Part shown: positions 1 to 6,653 of the stretch, piece by piece | How positions within the stretch are numbered: the first letter of the stretch is position 1 | Layout: each line of letters opens with the position of its first letter | DNA from: Lachnospiraceae bacterium | GTDB lineage: Bacteria > Bacillota > Clostridia > Lachnospirales > Lachnospiraceae | Reading direction: 5' to 3' | DNA: 52,422 nt | NCBI GenBank assembly: GCA_017450105.1 | Contig: JAFSXC010000075.1 | Coordinates: 1 to 52,422, forward strand | Program-made: the position numbers and the translations under genes | The notes under the pieces: model-generated | The model's input: the letters and a program-made list of their open reading frames with translations, nothing else | What the model was told of the DNA's origin: nothing | The model's database searches: none

Positions 1-207
1 AAGACCATTCCTTACTTCAACTTCGAAGTTCCCACCGAGCTGCCCGGCGTAGATACCGGCATTCTCGACCCCAGAGATACCTATGCCGATCCCAAGGAAT
101 GGGACGACAAGGCAAAGGATCTGGCAGAGCGCTTCATCAAGAACTTCAAGAAATACGAAGGAAACGATGCAGGCAAGGCCCTCGTTGCCGCAGGTCCCCA
201 GCTCTAA
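1..207 (+). CDS. pckA: Phosphoenolpyruvate carboxykinase (ATP), C-terminal end (partial)
   Basis: The window opens inside a reading frame of 68 codons that ends with TAA at 205-207. The visible residues ([20 protein letters not shown], then [17 protein letters not shown]) match the conserved C-terminal end of ATP-dependent phosphoenolpyruvate carboxykinase, where the PGV...L.PR.TW.D segment is characteristic. The enzyme interconverts oxaloacetate plus ATP with phosphoenolpyruvate, CO2 and ADP in the cytoplasm, linking the C4 and C3 pools. The catalytic part lies upstream of the window and cannot be checked. A strong hairpin terminator follows at once, so this is the last gene of its transcript. 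Identification rests on tail similarity only. Confidence 0.85.
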   Translation, partial: KTIPYFNFEVPTELPGVDTGILDPRDTYADPKEWDDKAKDLAERFIKNFKKYEGNDAGKALVAAGPQL

Positions 208-225
208 AATGAAACAGCACATTTC

Positions 226-285
226 GAACAGCCGCAGAGGTTTTCTGCGGCTGTTCTGTTCCTGTTTTCGTTTTGTTTTTTCTTG
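226..285 (+). terminator. Rho-independent terminator after pckA
   Basis: Perfect 13-bp arms GAACAGCCGCAGA (226-238) and TCTGCGGCTGTTC (244-256) enclose a 5-nt loop and are followed by a T-rich stretch up to about 283. The position, 19 bp after the pckA stop, fits an intrinsic terminator. Confidence 0.9.
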
Positions 286-311
286 TATGCAGAAGGAGAT
301 TATGATAAAAT
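283..311 (+). promoter_or_regulatory. Probable SigA-type promoter of the GGDEF response regulator
   Basis: TTGTAT (283-288), a 17-bp spacer and TAAAAT (306-311), with a TG at 303-304 giving an extended -10. It lies just after the pckA terminator and about 40 bp before the start codon at 353. Inferred by eye. Confidence 0.55.
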
Positions 312-352
312 AAACCAGATTTTGATTTATTTTTCAGGGAGACGTAAGACGA

Positions 353-1666
353 ATGAAAAAAATCCTTGTTGTGGATGATGAACAGATCATGCTGACCCTT
401 TCGAAAAAGATCCTCGGTCCTTATTATGACGTGGTGACGGTTACCTCCGGAAAGGAAGCGCTGGATATTTACGAGAAGGAGAAGCCGGATCTGGTGCTTC
501 TGGATGTTTATATGCCTGAGATGTCCGGGTATGAGACCCTGTATTCCTTACGCGAGCGCTACGGGAAAAACGTGAAGGCCATGTTCGTAACGGCGGATGA
601 CCGGGTAGAGGGCGAGAGCGAGGGCTTTGAAAGCGGAGCTATTGACTATGTGCGCAAGCCCTTCCGTTCGGATGTGCTGCTGCGGAGAGTCGAGATCGTT
701 CTGCAGAACCAGGAGGAGCTCCAGGATATCAGAAACGTATCCGGAACCGACCCCATGACGGGCTTTTTGAACGCCTCCTCTACGGAGGAAGAGATCGATG
801 ACGCCTGCTGCCACGGGGAGCGGGGGATGTTTCTGGTCCTGAACATCGATAATATGAAACAGCTCAACGACACCTACGACCACAAAATGGGAGACCAGAT
901 CCTGCTCCGGTTTTCCTTCCTGCTTCGCCAGATTACCCGGTCCTCGGATATCGCCGGACGGATCGCGGGTGACGAATTTGCCGTATTCTTCCGTACCATT
1001 CCTTCGGCAGAGCTGATCGGCAAGAGATGCAAGTTCTTAAACGAGGGGCTGATCTCCGGGCTTATGGAGATGATGGGAGAGGACTGTGACGTTCCTGTCG
1101 GTGTTTCCATCGGCGGCGCCGCGGCTCCGGAAGAGGGCCAGGATTACAATACGCTCCTGATAAAGGCCAGAAGCGCCCTTCGGAACGTCAAACGCCACGG
1201 CAAGCATAATTTCGGCTTCTACGGTGCACCGGAGACGCGGGCGGAGGACGTGGAGGACGCGGATCCCGATACGCTCCAGCATGTGCTTTTCCTTTTCGGA
1301 GAGAAGAACCGGGTTTCGGGTGCCTATATTGTGACCAAGGAGACCTTTAAGCCCATTTTTCAGATCTTACGCCGGGTAGCGGATCAATACGGGCGCAATA
1401 CCCAGCTTCTGATGCTTACGCTGGAGAAGGAGGATGCCTCCGAGGAGCTGTGCGACCATTTCGAGCATTTCCTGGCGACCCACCTCAGACGGTCGGATCT
1501 GGTGCTGCGTTACCAGGAAAAAACCTTCCTGATTATGCTCCCGGATACGGCAGTGGCCGGCGGAAAGTTCATGCTCCGCCGGATCGAAAACAGTTGGACC
1601 CAGGAGCCTGGGAACGAGGGCCTGACCTTCTCCGTGGATTCCATGGATATCCGGGCCGGGTTCTAA
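353..1666 (+). CDS. Response regulator with tandem GGDEF-like domains (putative diguanylate cyclase)
   Basis: 437 aa. Residues 1-120 form a CheY-like receiver with acidic pocket D8-D9, phospho-acceptor D51 (LVLLDVYMP) and the KPF lysine near 101. Residues about 130-290 form a GGDEF domain whose signature is AGDEF (205-209), preceded at the correct five-residue distance by an RxxD inhibitory site (R196-D199). Residues about 310-437 look like a second, degenerate GGDEF domain: RRSD (379-382), five residues, then QEKTF in place of GGDEF. The first domain could make c-di-GMP from GTP, since a leading Ala is tolerated in some active cyclases; the second cannot be catalytic but could bind product. 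No kinase gene is adjacent. The stop codon lies inside the first palindrome of the repeat that follows. Confidence 0.88.
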   Translation: MKKILVVDDEQIMLTLSKKILGPYYDVVTVTSGKEALDIYEKEKPDLVLLDVYMPEMSGYETLYSLRERYGKNVKAMFVTADDRVEGESEGFESGAIDYVRKPFRSDVLLRRVEIVLQNQEELQDIRNVSGTDPMTGFLNASSTEEEIDDACCHGERGMFLVLNIDNMKQLNDTYDHKMGDQILLRFSFLLRQITRSSDIAGRIAGDEFAVFFRTIPSAELIGKRCKFLNEGLISGLMEMMGEDCDVPVGVSIGGAAAPEEGQDYNTLLIKARSALRNVKRHGKHNFGFYGAPETRAEDVEDADPDTLQHVLFLFGEKNRVSGAYIVTKETFKPIFQILRRVADQYGRNTQLLMLTLEKEDASEELCDHFEHFLATHLRRSDLVLRYQEKTFLIMLPDTAVAGGKFMLRRIENSWTQEPGNEGLTFSVDSMDIRAGF

Positions 1667-1932
1667 GGAAACGCTGATTTAATCAGCGTTTCCTTAGAAG
1701 CCTTCGGCGGGATGTACCCGCAGGGCAGAACCGCAGAAAATCGCAGAGGAAGGCCGCAGTCTACGTTCCACTCCGGTCGGCTGCAAGAGAAGCTCCACCG
1801 GAGCTTCGCAGCCGGCCGCGATTTTCGCGCGGGAAACGCTTTAATCAGTGTTTCCTTAAATGCTCCGCAGGATGCGCACGGATTTTCAGCGGAAACTGGC
1901 ACTTCGTGCCGAAAATCCGGCGCGGGAAACGC
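1663..1932. repeat. Dispersed structured intergenic repeat, copy A (expanded)
   Basis: Starts with a 35-bp palindrome: CTAAGGAAACGCTGATT (1663-1679), one central base, and its exact reverse complement (1681-1697). A body shared with copy B (14685-14827) follows. It contains GAAAATCGC (1736-1744) pairing with GCGATTTTC (1818-1826) and, inside, GGCTGC (1779-1784) and GAAGCTCC (1789-1796) pairing with GGAGCTTC (1800-1807) and GCAGCC (1808-1813). The shared part closes with a GGAAACGCTTTAATCAGTGT-like end near 1832-1851. A second foldable unit follows: CGGATTTTC (1879-1887) and GGCAC (1898-1902) with GTGCC (1906-1910) and GAAAATCCG (1911-1919). No transposase is encoded. Together with 1933-1986, where I see nothing, this accounts for the gene-free stretch. 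Confidence 0.85.
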
Positions 1933-1986
1933 ATAACTTCGGCTTATCGGACGCTTTTCGTTCGTGAAGCAAGCAACAGACATACG

Positions 1987-2025
1987 AAAAACCCGGGCAG
2001 AGAACGATCTCCCTGTCCGGGTTTT
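1987..2025. terminator. Bidirectional terminator between the repeat and the minus-strand surface-protein gene
   Basis: AAAACCCGGGCAG (1987-2000 region) pairs imperfectly with CTGTCCGGGTTTT (2013-2024), with A-rich and T-rich outer flanks, so the hairpin can act in both directions. It sits a few bases past the stop codon of the minus-strand gene ending at 2029. Confidence 0.75.
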
Positions 2026-2028
2026 CCT

Positions 2029-4560
2029 TTACTTCGTCTTTACGGTTGTTTCAGCGGACCAGGCACTGGTGTAGGTCGTTCCGTTGATTTCTTTGACCAG
2101 GCGCACCATGAGCGTATATTTCTTTTTGCGCTTCAGCTTCTTCAGAAGAACGGCCGTGTCCGAGCTCGTTACGGTTTTCCACGCACCGTTTCCCTTGCGG
2201 TACTGAATTTCGTAAGAGGCTCCTTCGATCGTGGTCGGCGCCAGGGTCACCTTGATCTTTTTCTTTTTGGCCGTCACTTCGACAAAGTCGACGCCGGCCT
2301 TCTGAATTTCCTCGATAGCAGCGGTTTCGGGGTCGGTTTCCTCTTCCTGACCTTCCGTGGATTCCTCCTGACCTTCGGTAGACTCTTCCTGGCCCTCTGT
2401 GGACTCCTCCTGGCCCTCCGTAGACTCTTCCTGTCCTTCGGTGGACTCTTCCTGGCCTTCCGTGGATTCTTCCGGATCTTCGGTGGACTCCTCCGGAGCT
2501 TCCGTTTTGTCAAGCGAAAGGGTGTAGGAGCTGCCGCTTACCAGCTTCGGAGATGCATAGAAAAGCATGGCTGCTGCATAGGGAAGTTCGAGGGAATACA
2601 GGGTCGTGCTGCCGTCGGAAATGGCGGCCACCTGCCCGGCGCTGAAGGACCCGCCCTGCTGTCCCGGAGGCGTCATCCCGCCATCCGGAGGGGTCATCCC
2701 GCCATCCGGAGGTGTCGTCCCGCTGTCCGGAGGAGTCATCCCGCCGTCCGGAGGAGTCATCCCGCCGTCCGGAGGAGTCATCCCGCCGTCCGGAGGCGTC
2801 ATCCCACCGTCCGGAGGCGTCATTCCATCGGAAGGAGCTGTGCCGTCGTCCTCCGGCCGGGTTGTTCCGTCCCCTCCCGGAGGGGTATTTCCGCCGGGCT
2901 GTCCGCCTCCGGGATTCGTTCCATTACTGCTTCCAGCAAGGACCGCGGTCTGGCTTCCTTCACCGGTATAGACCAGGTATACGCCGTCTCCGCCGGAGGG
3001 ATAGGTTTCATTTCCCATACCCTGGCCGCCGGTCAGAAGGACCGTCGCCGCTTTATTCAGCGTAAATCCGTCATCCGTATCGATCGGAGAGTTGTCGCCG
3101 GCGCTTTGACCATAAACAAAATGCTCCCCGCCCTCAATATCCAGCGCGCCGTTGCAGTCAATCCCGTCGCCGCTGCATTTGTAGCCGATGGTTTTCCCGT
3201 TCAGAACTACCGACTTTTCATTTACACTGTCTATTTTTACCGTCACCGAGCCGCTGTTGAGCACACAGGAATTGCCCTCGTTCCTGACCGAATATTTCAG
3301 ATAATTTTCATCCTCGTTTTCGGCGCTGTCGTAGGTATAGGTCAGGGACTTGGAGGCGGCATTGATCCCGTCATCCTTGGAATTTATGATCACGGACGGC
3401 GCGTCGACCCCCTCCTTTGTGCCGACAAGAATATCCTTTCCTTCCAGCCCCTCATAAGAGGTTTCGATTTCGATCGCCGCGTCGCCGGTAATGGAAAGCG
3501 TTCCGGCTGCGGAAATGCCGTCATCCGACGAGGCCAGCTTCAGCTCGCCGCCGGAAATGAAAATATCGTTATTCGAAGAGATCGCATCATCCGGGCTTCC
3601 GATAATGTATACGCCGGTGGAGGTGGCCGTATAGCCGGAGCCGGATACGCTGTTTGCCTTAAGGCCCACGTTTGTGGTATCGATGGTCAGCGTACCGCCC
3701 GTAATTGTAAGCGTTCCGGAGGCCTCCGTCGTTTCGCTTTCGGTTCCGTCCAGGTATTCCTCGGTCCTTCCCTTGGTACCGACCTTCAGTCCTTTATGAC
3801 TGCCGGTATCCACATTGATCCGTTCGTATTTGGTCTCTCCGTTGTTCTGCTCCCAGATCGTGTTCTTCCCTTCGACAGAGGAGGTCCCGGAGGTATAATA
3901 CTGCGTCGAAGCGTTCTCATAAGCCGTAGTTATACTCGTGTCTCCGCCGGTAATGGTCACGTTCTCCGCCTGGATCCCGTCTCCGCCGATTGCTTCCATC
4001 GTAAGAGTCCCGCTCTGGATCACAACGGTTCCTTTTTTGAACTGAATTCCGTCTCCGTCATTGCCGGAGATGGAAAGAGAGCCGGTGCCGTTGATCGTCA
4101 GTGTATTTTCGCTTTTCTTCATCCCGATGGCGTCGGACAATTCCCCGTTTTCGGGGTTCCCGAGCATAACGGAGTTCCCGGAAAGTGCGATCGTAAGATC
4201 ACAGCCCTTGTTCCCGTAGATCGCCGCGTCATTCTTCCCGGTGGTCAAAGCACTGTTATCCAGCGTCGCGTCCTTAAGCTCCAGCGTCACCGTCTTTCCT
4301 TCCGCGACCTCCACGAGCACACCTTTGCCTTCTCCCGAAAGCCGGTATACGCCATCCTCTCCGATCGTAAAGAGCGTATAGCCGTCTGCCTCCTCAACGG
4401 TAACGCCGGTATATTCGTCCTTGATCGAGGAAAGGTCGATCGACGCGGTAACGGTTTCCTCCGCCGCAGCCGCTGTCGGACCTGCATAGGCTCCGGCGGC
4501 CGCGACAACGGCTGCCAGAGCCGCTGCCATTGTTCTTTGCCGTAATTTTCTTATATACAT
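2029..4560 (-). CDS. Secreted carbohydrate-binding beta-helix protein (DUF4353/Cthe_2159-like)
   Basis: 843 aa with an Ala-rich signal peptide (about 1-33). Residues about 40-540 carry repeated Asp-rich turns (GDGIQF, GDGIQA, DDGISA, DDGINA, GDGIDC), typical of right-handed parallel beta-helices of the DUF4353 family, whose member Cthe_2159 binds polysaccharide and calcium. Next come a Pro/Gly linker with seven MTPPDGG-type repeats, a Glu-rich linker with about seven EESTEGQ repeats, and a fibronectin III-like domain (about 755-843; YEIQYRKGNGAW). I see no sortase motif or transmembrane anchor, so the protein is probably exported and cell-wall associated or released. AGGAGG lies 8 nt before ATG and within a potential sequestering hairpin. 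It follows sigI-rsgI on the same strand, which suggests SigI control. Substrate unknown. Confidence 0.8.
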   Translation of the reverse strand: MYIRKLRQRTMAAALAAVVAAAGAYAGPTAAAAEETVTASIDLSSIKDEYTGVTVEEADGYTLFTIGEDGVYRLSGEGKGVLVEVAEGKTVTLELKDATLDNSALTTGKNDAAIYGNKGCDLTIALSGNSVMLGNPENGELSDAIGMKKSENTLTINGTGSLSISGNDGDGIQFKKGTVVIQSGTLTMEAIGGDGIQAENVTITGGDTSITTAYENASTQYYTSGTSSVEGKNTIWEQNNGETKYERINVDTGSHKGLKVGTKGRTEEYLDGTESETTEASGTLTITGGTLTIDTTNVGLKANSVSGSGYTATSTGVYIIGSPDDAISSNNDIFISGGELKLASSDDGISAAGTLSITGDAAIEIETSYEGLEGKDILVGTKEGVDAPSVIINSKDDGINAASKSLTYTYDSAENEDENYLKYSVRNEGNSCVLNSGSVTVKIDSVNEKSVVLNGKTIGYKCSGDGIDCNGALDIEGGEHFVYGQSAGDNSPIDTDDGFTLNKAATVLLTGGQGMGNETYPSGGDGVYLVYTGEGSQTAVLAGSSNGTNPGGGQPGGNTPPGGDGTTRPEDDGTAPSDGMTPPDGGMTPPDGGMTPPDGGMTPPDGGMTPPDSGTTPPDGGMTPPDGGMTPPGQQGGSFSAGQVAAISDGSTTLYSLELPYAAAMLFYASPKLVSGSSYTLSLDKTEAPEESTEDPEESTEGQEESTEGQEESTEGQEESTEGQEESTEGQEESTEGQEEETDPETAAIEEIQKAGVDFVEVTAKKKKIKVTLAPTTIEGASYEIQYRKGNGAWKTVTSSDTAVLLKKLKRKKKYTLMVRLVKEINGTTYTSAWSAETTVKTK
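2342..2506 (-). repeat. In-frame 21-bp tandem repeat encoding EESTEGQ
   Basis: About seven full 21-bp units plus a partial one, differing mostly at third codon positions. They encode an acidic Ser/Thr/Glu linker in the surface protein. The DNA drift with conserved peptide suggests selection on the linker. Confidence 0.9.
2672..2818 (-). repeat. In-frame 21-bp tandem repeat encoding MTPPDGG
   Basis: Seven consecutive 21-bp units (plus-strand unit close to GTCATCCCGCCGTCCGGAGGA's first 20 bases) encode a Pro/Gly-rich spacer of the surface protein; one unit reads TTPPDSG-like. Such arrays can change copy number by slippage without breaking the frame. Confidence 0.92.
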
Positions 4561-4565
4561 AGTTT

Positions 4566-4629
4566 GTTCCCTCCTGGTTGTTTTTTCTGGTTCTGAAAGC
4601 TTTCTGCTATCTTTTTCACAGGAGGGAAC
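4566..4629 (-). promoter_or_regulatory. Inverted repeat that can sequester the Shine-Dalgarno of the surface-protein gene
   Basis: Perfect 11-bp arms: on the minus strand GTTCCCTCCTG (4629-4619) and CAGGAGGGAAC (4576-4566), separated by 42 nt that contain a smaller palindrome, GAAAGCTTTC. The downstream arm contains the ribosome-binding site, eight bases before the ATG at 4560. In a transcript containing both arms the site would be paired. As DNA the dyad could equally be an operator. Confidence 0.6.
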
Positions 4630-4676
4630 TGATAAATCGGGGGCTTATTCTGTTTTTTTTACATTACCTTTGAAAA

Positions 4677-5540
4677 TCAGCGTTTCTCAAAGACATTGAG
4701 TTCTTCCTTTTCATCGGCCTGCGGCAGCTCTTCATTTTGCGAAGGCTCATAAGGCTTTGGCGGGGGACCGGGCCTTTGTCCGTTTTCCGGCGGGGCAGGT
4801 CCGTCCCCGGGAGCCGGTCCTTCTCCCGGCTTTGGCGGCGGCGCGGAAGGGTCAAAGGTGGTCATATCGGCGGGCCTGTGTCTGTGCATGTACCGTCCGG
4901 TGCTGATCCCTTCGAGGCGGGCGGCCCTGCGGTCATCGGGTGTGGCATGGCCGTAGCGAAGCCTCCCGCGTTCCTTTTTTGACGCCACCTCCTCCGCCTC
5001 CTGCGAAAGACGCTCGTACCGGTCATCCGTATCGGTAACGATGGAGATCAGGATGTCCTGATCGGAGGACAGATAGCCTTTTTCCTCCAGCATTTCCTCC
5101 GCCTCCGAGAGCGCCTCAGAGAAGGACAGACGGCGGGGTCCGTGCTTCATCAGCCGGTCCGCCATGATCTTTCCGTCCTGATCCAGACCCTCTGTCGCGA
5201 TCAGCTCATTATTCGCGTTCAAGACAAGCTCCACGGACATATCCGCGTCCAGCGTCACATAGGTACAGGCCTGGACGGACATCGCGGACCAGGCACCCGT
5301 AAGAAGAAAGACGGTCAGAACCGCCGCAACCACGGTCTGCAGGAGCTTACGCGCCGGAACAGAGGTCTTTTTCTTCTCCCTGCGGGCCTTCCCGTTTACA
5401 ACAGAAAAGCCCTTCCCGGCCTCCGGCGGAACCTCGATCTCGTCCCCTCGGTTCGCGCTGCATTTGATCTTTTTCATGGTCCCGTCCTCCAGAAGCACCA
5501 TGGCTTCGCCGTCCCGGACCTTCAATACAACCGCTTTCAT
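4677..5540 (-). CDS. rsgI: Anti-sigma-I factor RsgI-like membrane protein
   Basis: 287 aa from the ATG at 5540, chosen over an upstream ATG because AAAGGAG precedes it and MKAVVLKVRDGEAMVLLEDG is the usual RsgI start. Residues 1-45 form the cytoplasmic RsgI N-terminal domain that binds SigI, followed by a basic segment, one transmembrane helix (about 66-88), an extracellular domain (about 90-185) and a Pro/Gly-rich tail (about 225-275). In characterised RsgI proteins the ectodomain begins with D-x-N-P-S-x-E and is cleaved between Asn and Pro; here the aligned residues are D98-A-D-M-S-V-E, so that pair is missing. No carbohydrate-binding module is visible. The gene starts 2 nt after the sigI stop, indicating translational coupling. 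Confidence 0.85.
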   Translation of the reverse strand: MKAVVLKVRDGEAMVLLEDGTMKKIKCSANRGDEIEVPPEAGKGFSVVNGKARREKKKTSVPARKLLQTVVAAVLTVFLLTGAWSAMSVQACTYVTLDADMSVELVLNANNELIATEGLDQDGKIMADRLMKHGPRRLSFSEALSEAEEMLEEKGYLSSDQDILISIVTDTDDRYERLSQEAEEVASKKERGRLRYGHATPDDRRAARLEGISTGRYMHRHRPADMTTFDPSAPPPKPGEGPAPGDGPAPPENGQRPGPPPKPYEPSQNEELPQADEKEELNVFEKR

Positions 5541-5542
5541 TT

Positions 5543-6271
5543 CTACAGCTCCTTTACATAGCTTAAATATTCCTGCAGGATCGGGTAGTCTCCGCATAAG
5601 ATCTCGGCAGAGGCAATGATGAATTTCCTGTGCCGCTCCGGGATCTTCTTATGGATCCCTGTGCCGGAGAGAAGGTCCTTTACCGGCAGGCTTTTTGATT
5701 CCCTCATTTTCTTATAGAGTTCCTTATTACGCCAGAGCCTGGCGATCAGAACGCCGCAGGCATCCCTGGTTTTTCCCGCCTTCGGGGACACGTTTTCCAG
5801 ATCAAAAAAGTCGATGGGGTACCAGGCAAGCGTCTCCTCCAGCGCATCGATCTCGTCGGAAAGCGACTGGCGCCGTTCCTCCCCGGAAAGCGCGGCGATC
5901 CGGCCATGTACCTCCTTCTCAAACGAGGTCGGTTCCTCCTCCCTCGTCAGATCGCCCTCCAGCACAGCCGGGTCCGTCGTCAGCTCCCTTCGATAGCGCG
6001 TTTCGGACCGCAGATAGTTCAACAGCCGCCGTTTGATCACAAGCTGAGCAAAGCTCTGGAAGGAAGAGCCCTTGTCCTCGGCCCATGCATCAATCGCCTC
6101 GTTAAAGGCAAGAAGAGCGACGGACCACTCCTCATCGCTGTCCGTAATATACCGGTTCAGGGCATAATACGCGCTTTGTAATATGAATTTTTTATTCTGG
6201 AGCAAAAATCGGTCCCGCGCTTCGGGATCTGTTTTCGCAAGCGAAAGCTCAGCAGCTTCTGATTCTGACAT
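5543..6271 (-). CDS. sigI: RNA polymerase sigma factor SigI
   Basis: 242 aa, the usual SigI length. The region 2-like part (about 20-95) contains YYALNRYITDSDEEWSVALL, FNEAIDAWAEDKGSSFQSFA and VIKRRLLNYLRSE, diagnostic for the SigI family. The C-terminal part (about 190-242) has the conserved LPVKDLL...IHKKIPERHRKFIIA helix-turn-helix-like segment. SigI directs RNA polymerase to stress or polysaccharide-responsive genes and is held inactive by its cognate RsgI, encoded next. Translation probably starts at the ATG at 6271, with only a weak CGGAG upstream. A TTGACA (6333-6328) and a C6 tract (6383-6378) lie upstream as candidate promoter elements. The secreted beta-helix gene downstream is the likeliest target; this is inference. 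Confidence 0.9.
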   Translation of the reverse strand: MSESEAAELSLAKTDPEARDRFLLQNKKFILQSAYYALNRYITDSDEEWSVALLAFNEAIDAWAEDKGSSFQSFAQLVIKRRLLNYLRSETRYRRELTTDPAVLEGDLTREEEPTSFEKEVHGRIAALSGEERRQSLSDEIDALEETLAWYPIDFFDLENVSPKAGKTRDACGVLIARLWRNKELYKKMRESKSLPVKDLLSGTGIHKKIPERHRKFIIASAEILCGDYPILQEYLSYVKEL

Positions 6272-6304
6272 AAGGAACTCCGGTAGAATAGATATGTTTT
6301 CCTT

Positions 6305-6333
6305 ATTTTTTCACAGAAGCCGCAGGCTGTCAA
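6305..6333 (-). promoter_or_regulatory. Possible SigA-type promoter of sigI
   Basis: On the minus strand, TTGACA (6333-6328) is followed after 17 bp by AAAAAT (6310-6305), about 34 bp before the sigI start. The -35 is consensus and the -10 is poor. Confidence 0.3.
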
Positions 6334-6403
6334 TCTTACTCTCTGTCATTCTATTCCCGGATAATTGCGAAAAAAACGGGGGGTAAGTATGTGCTGATTT
6401 TCC

Positions 6404-6432
6404 TTGCGCGGGAAATATGAAATTGTTATAAT
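6404..6432 (+). promoter_or_regulatory. Promoter of the 6S RNA gene
   Basis: TTGCGC (6404-6409), a 17-bp spacer and a perfect TATAAT (6427-6432), placing the transcription start at about 6439-6441, just before the first paired base of the RNA. Confidence 0.75.
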
Positions 6433-6439
6433 AAATACA

Positions 6440-6645
6440 GGTCTGGGGTGTGCGACCATCCTGCTTTTTTGAACCTACAGTTACTTTAAACGGGAATCCT
6501 ATATTCGCAAATGGATGTCAGGCCTCAGTAATTCGTCTGAGTATCCCTCATTCGGCGGTGGAAGGCAGAAGTTTGCATGCGGTAACCCACCTGGCTTTTG
6601 GCTAGGAGTCAAAATAGCCGGAACAGGCATTTCGGGCCTCATAAG
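6440..6645 (+). ncRNA. ssrS: 6S RNA (RNA polymerase regulator)
   Basis: About 200 nt, non-coding, with its own promoter and terminator. The segment CTTTTTTGAACC...TTTAAACGGGAATCC resembles the central bubble of Bacillus 6S RNA (TTTTTGGAAC...TTGTAACGGGAA). The ends can form nested stems: TGGGGT (6444-6449) with GCCTCA (6636-6641), then CGA with TCG, then CCTG with CAGG, giving the long closed hairpin with an internal bubble that mimics an open promoter. 6S RNA binds the SigA holoenzyme in stationary phase. Identification is from recalled similarity and a hand fold; an Rfam search would settle it. Confidence 0.75.
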
Positions 6646-6653
6646 AAAACCTA

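Noticed and set aside
83-313. 76-codon open frame over the pckA end
   Set aside because: Out of frame with the recognisable pckA tail and runs through its terminator; composition is unnatural.
2342-2818. CRISPR array
   Set aside because: The 21-bp units are contiguous, in frame and lack spacers; they encode protein linkers.
1906-4545. 879-codon open frame on the plus strand
   Set aside because: It lies antisense to the secreted beta-helix gene. The minus-strand frame has a signal peptide, a ribosome site and family motifs; the plus frame has none and its repeats merely mirror the 21-bp arrays.
4719-4860. Separate small gene in the RsgI tail region (63-codon frame)
   Set aside because: Out-of-frame reading of the Pro/Gly-rich RsgI tail; no start signals.
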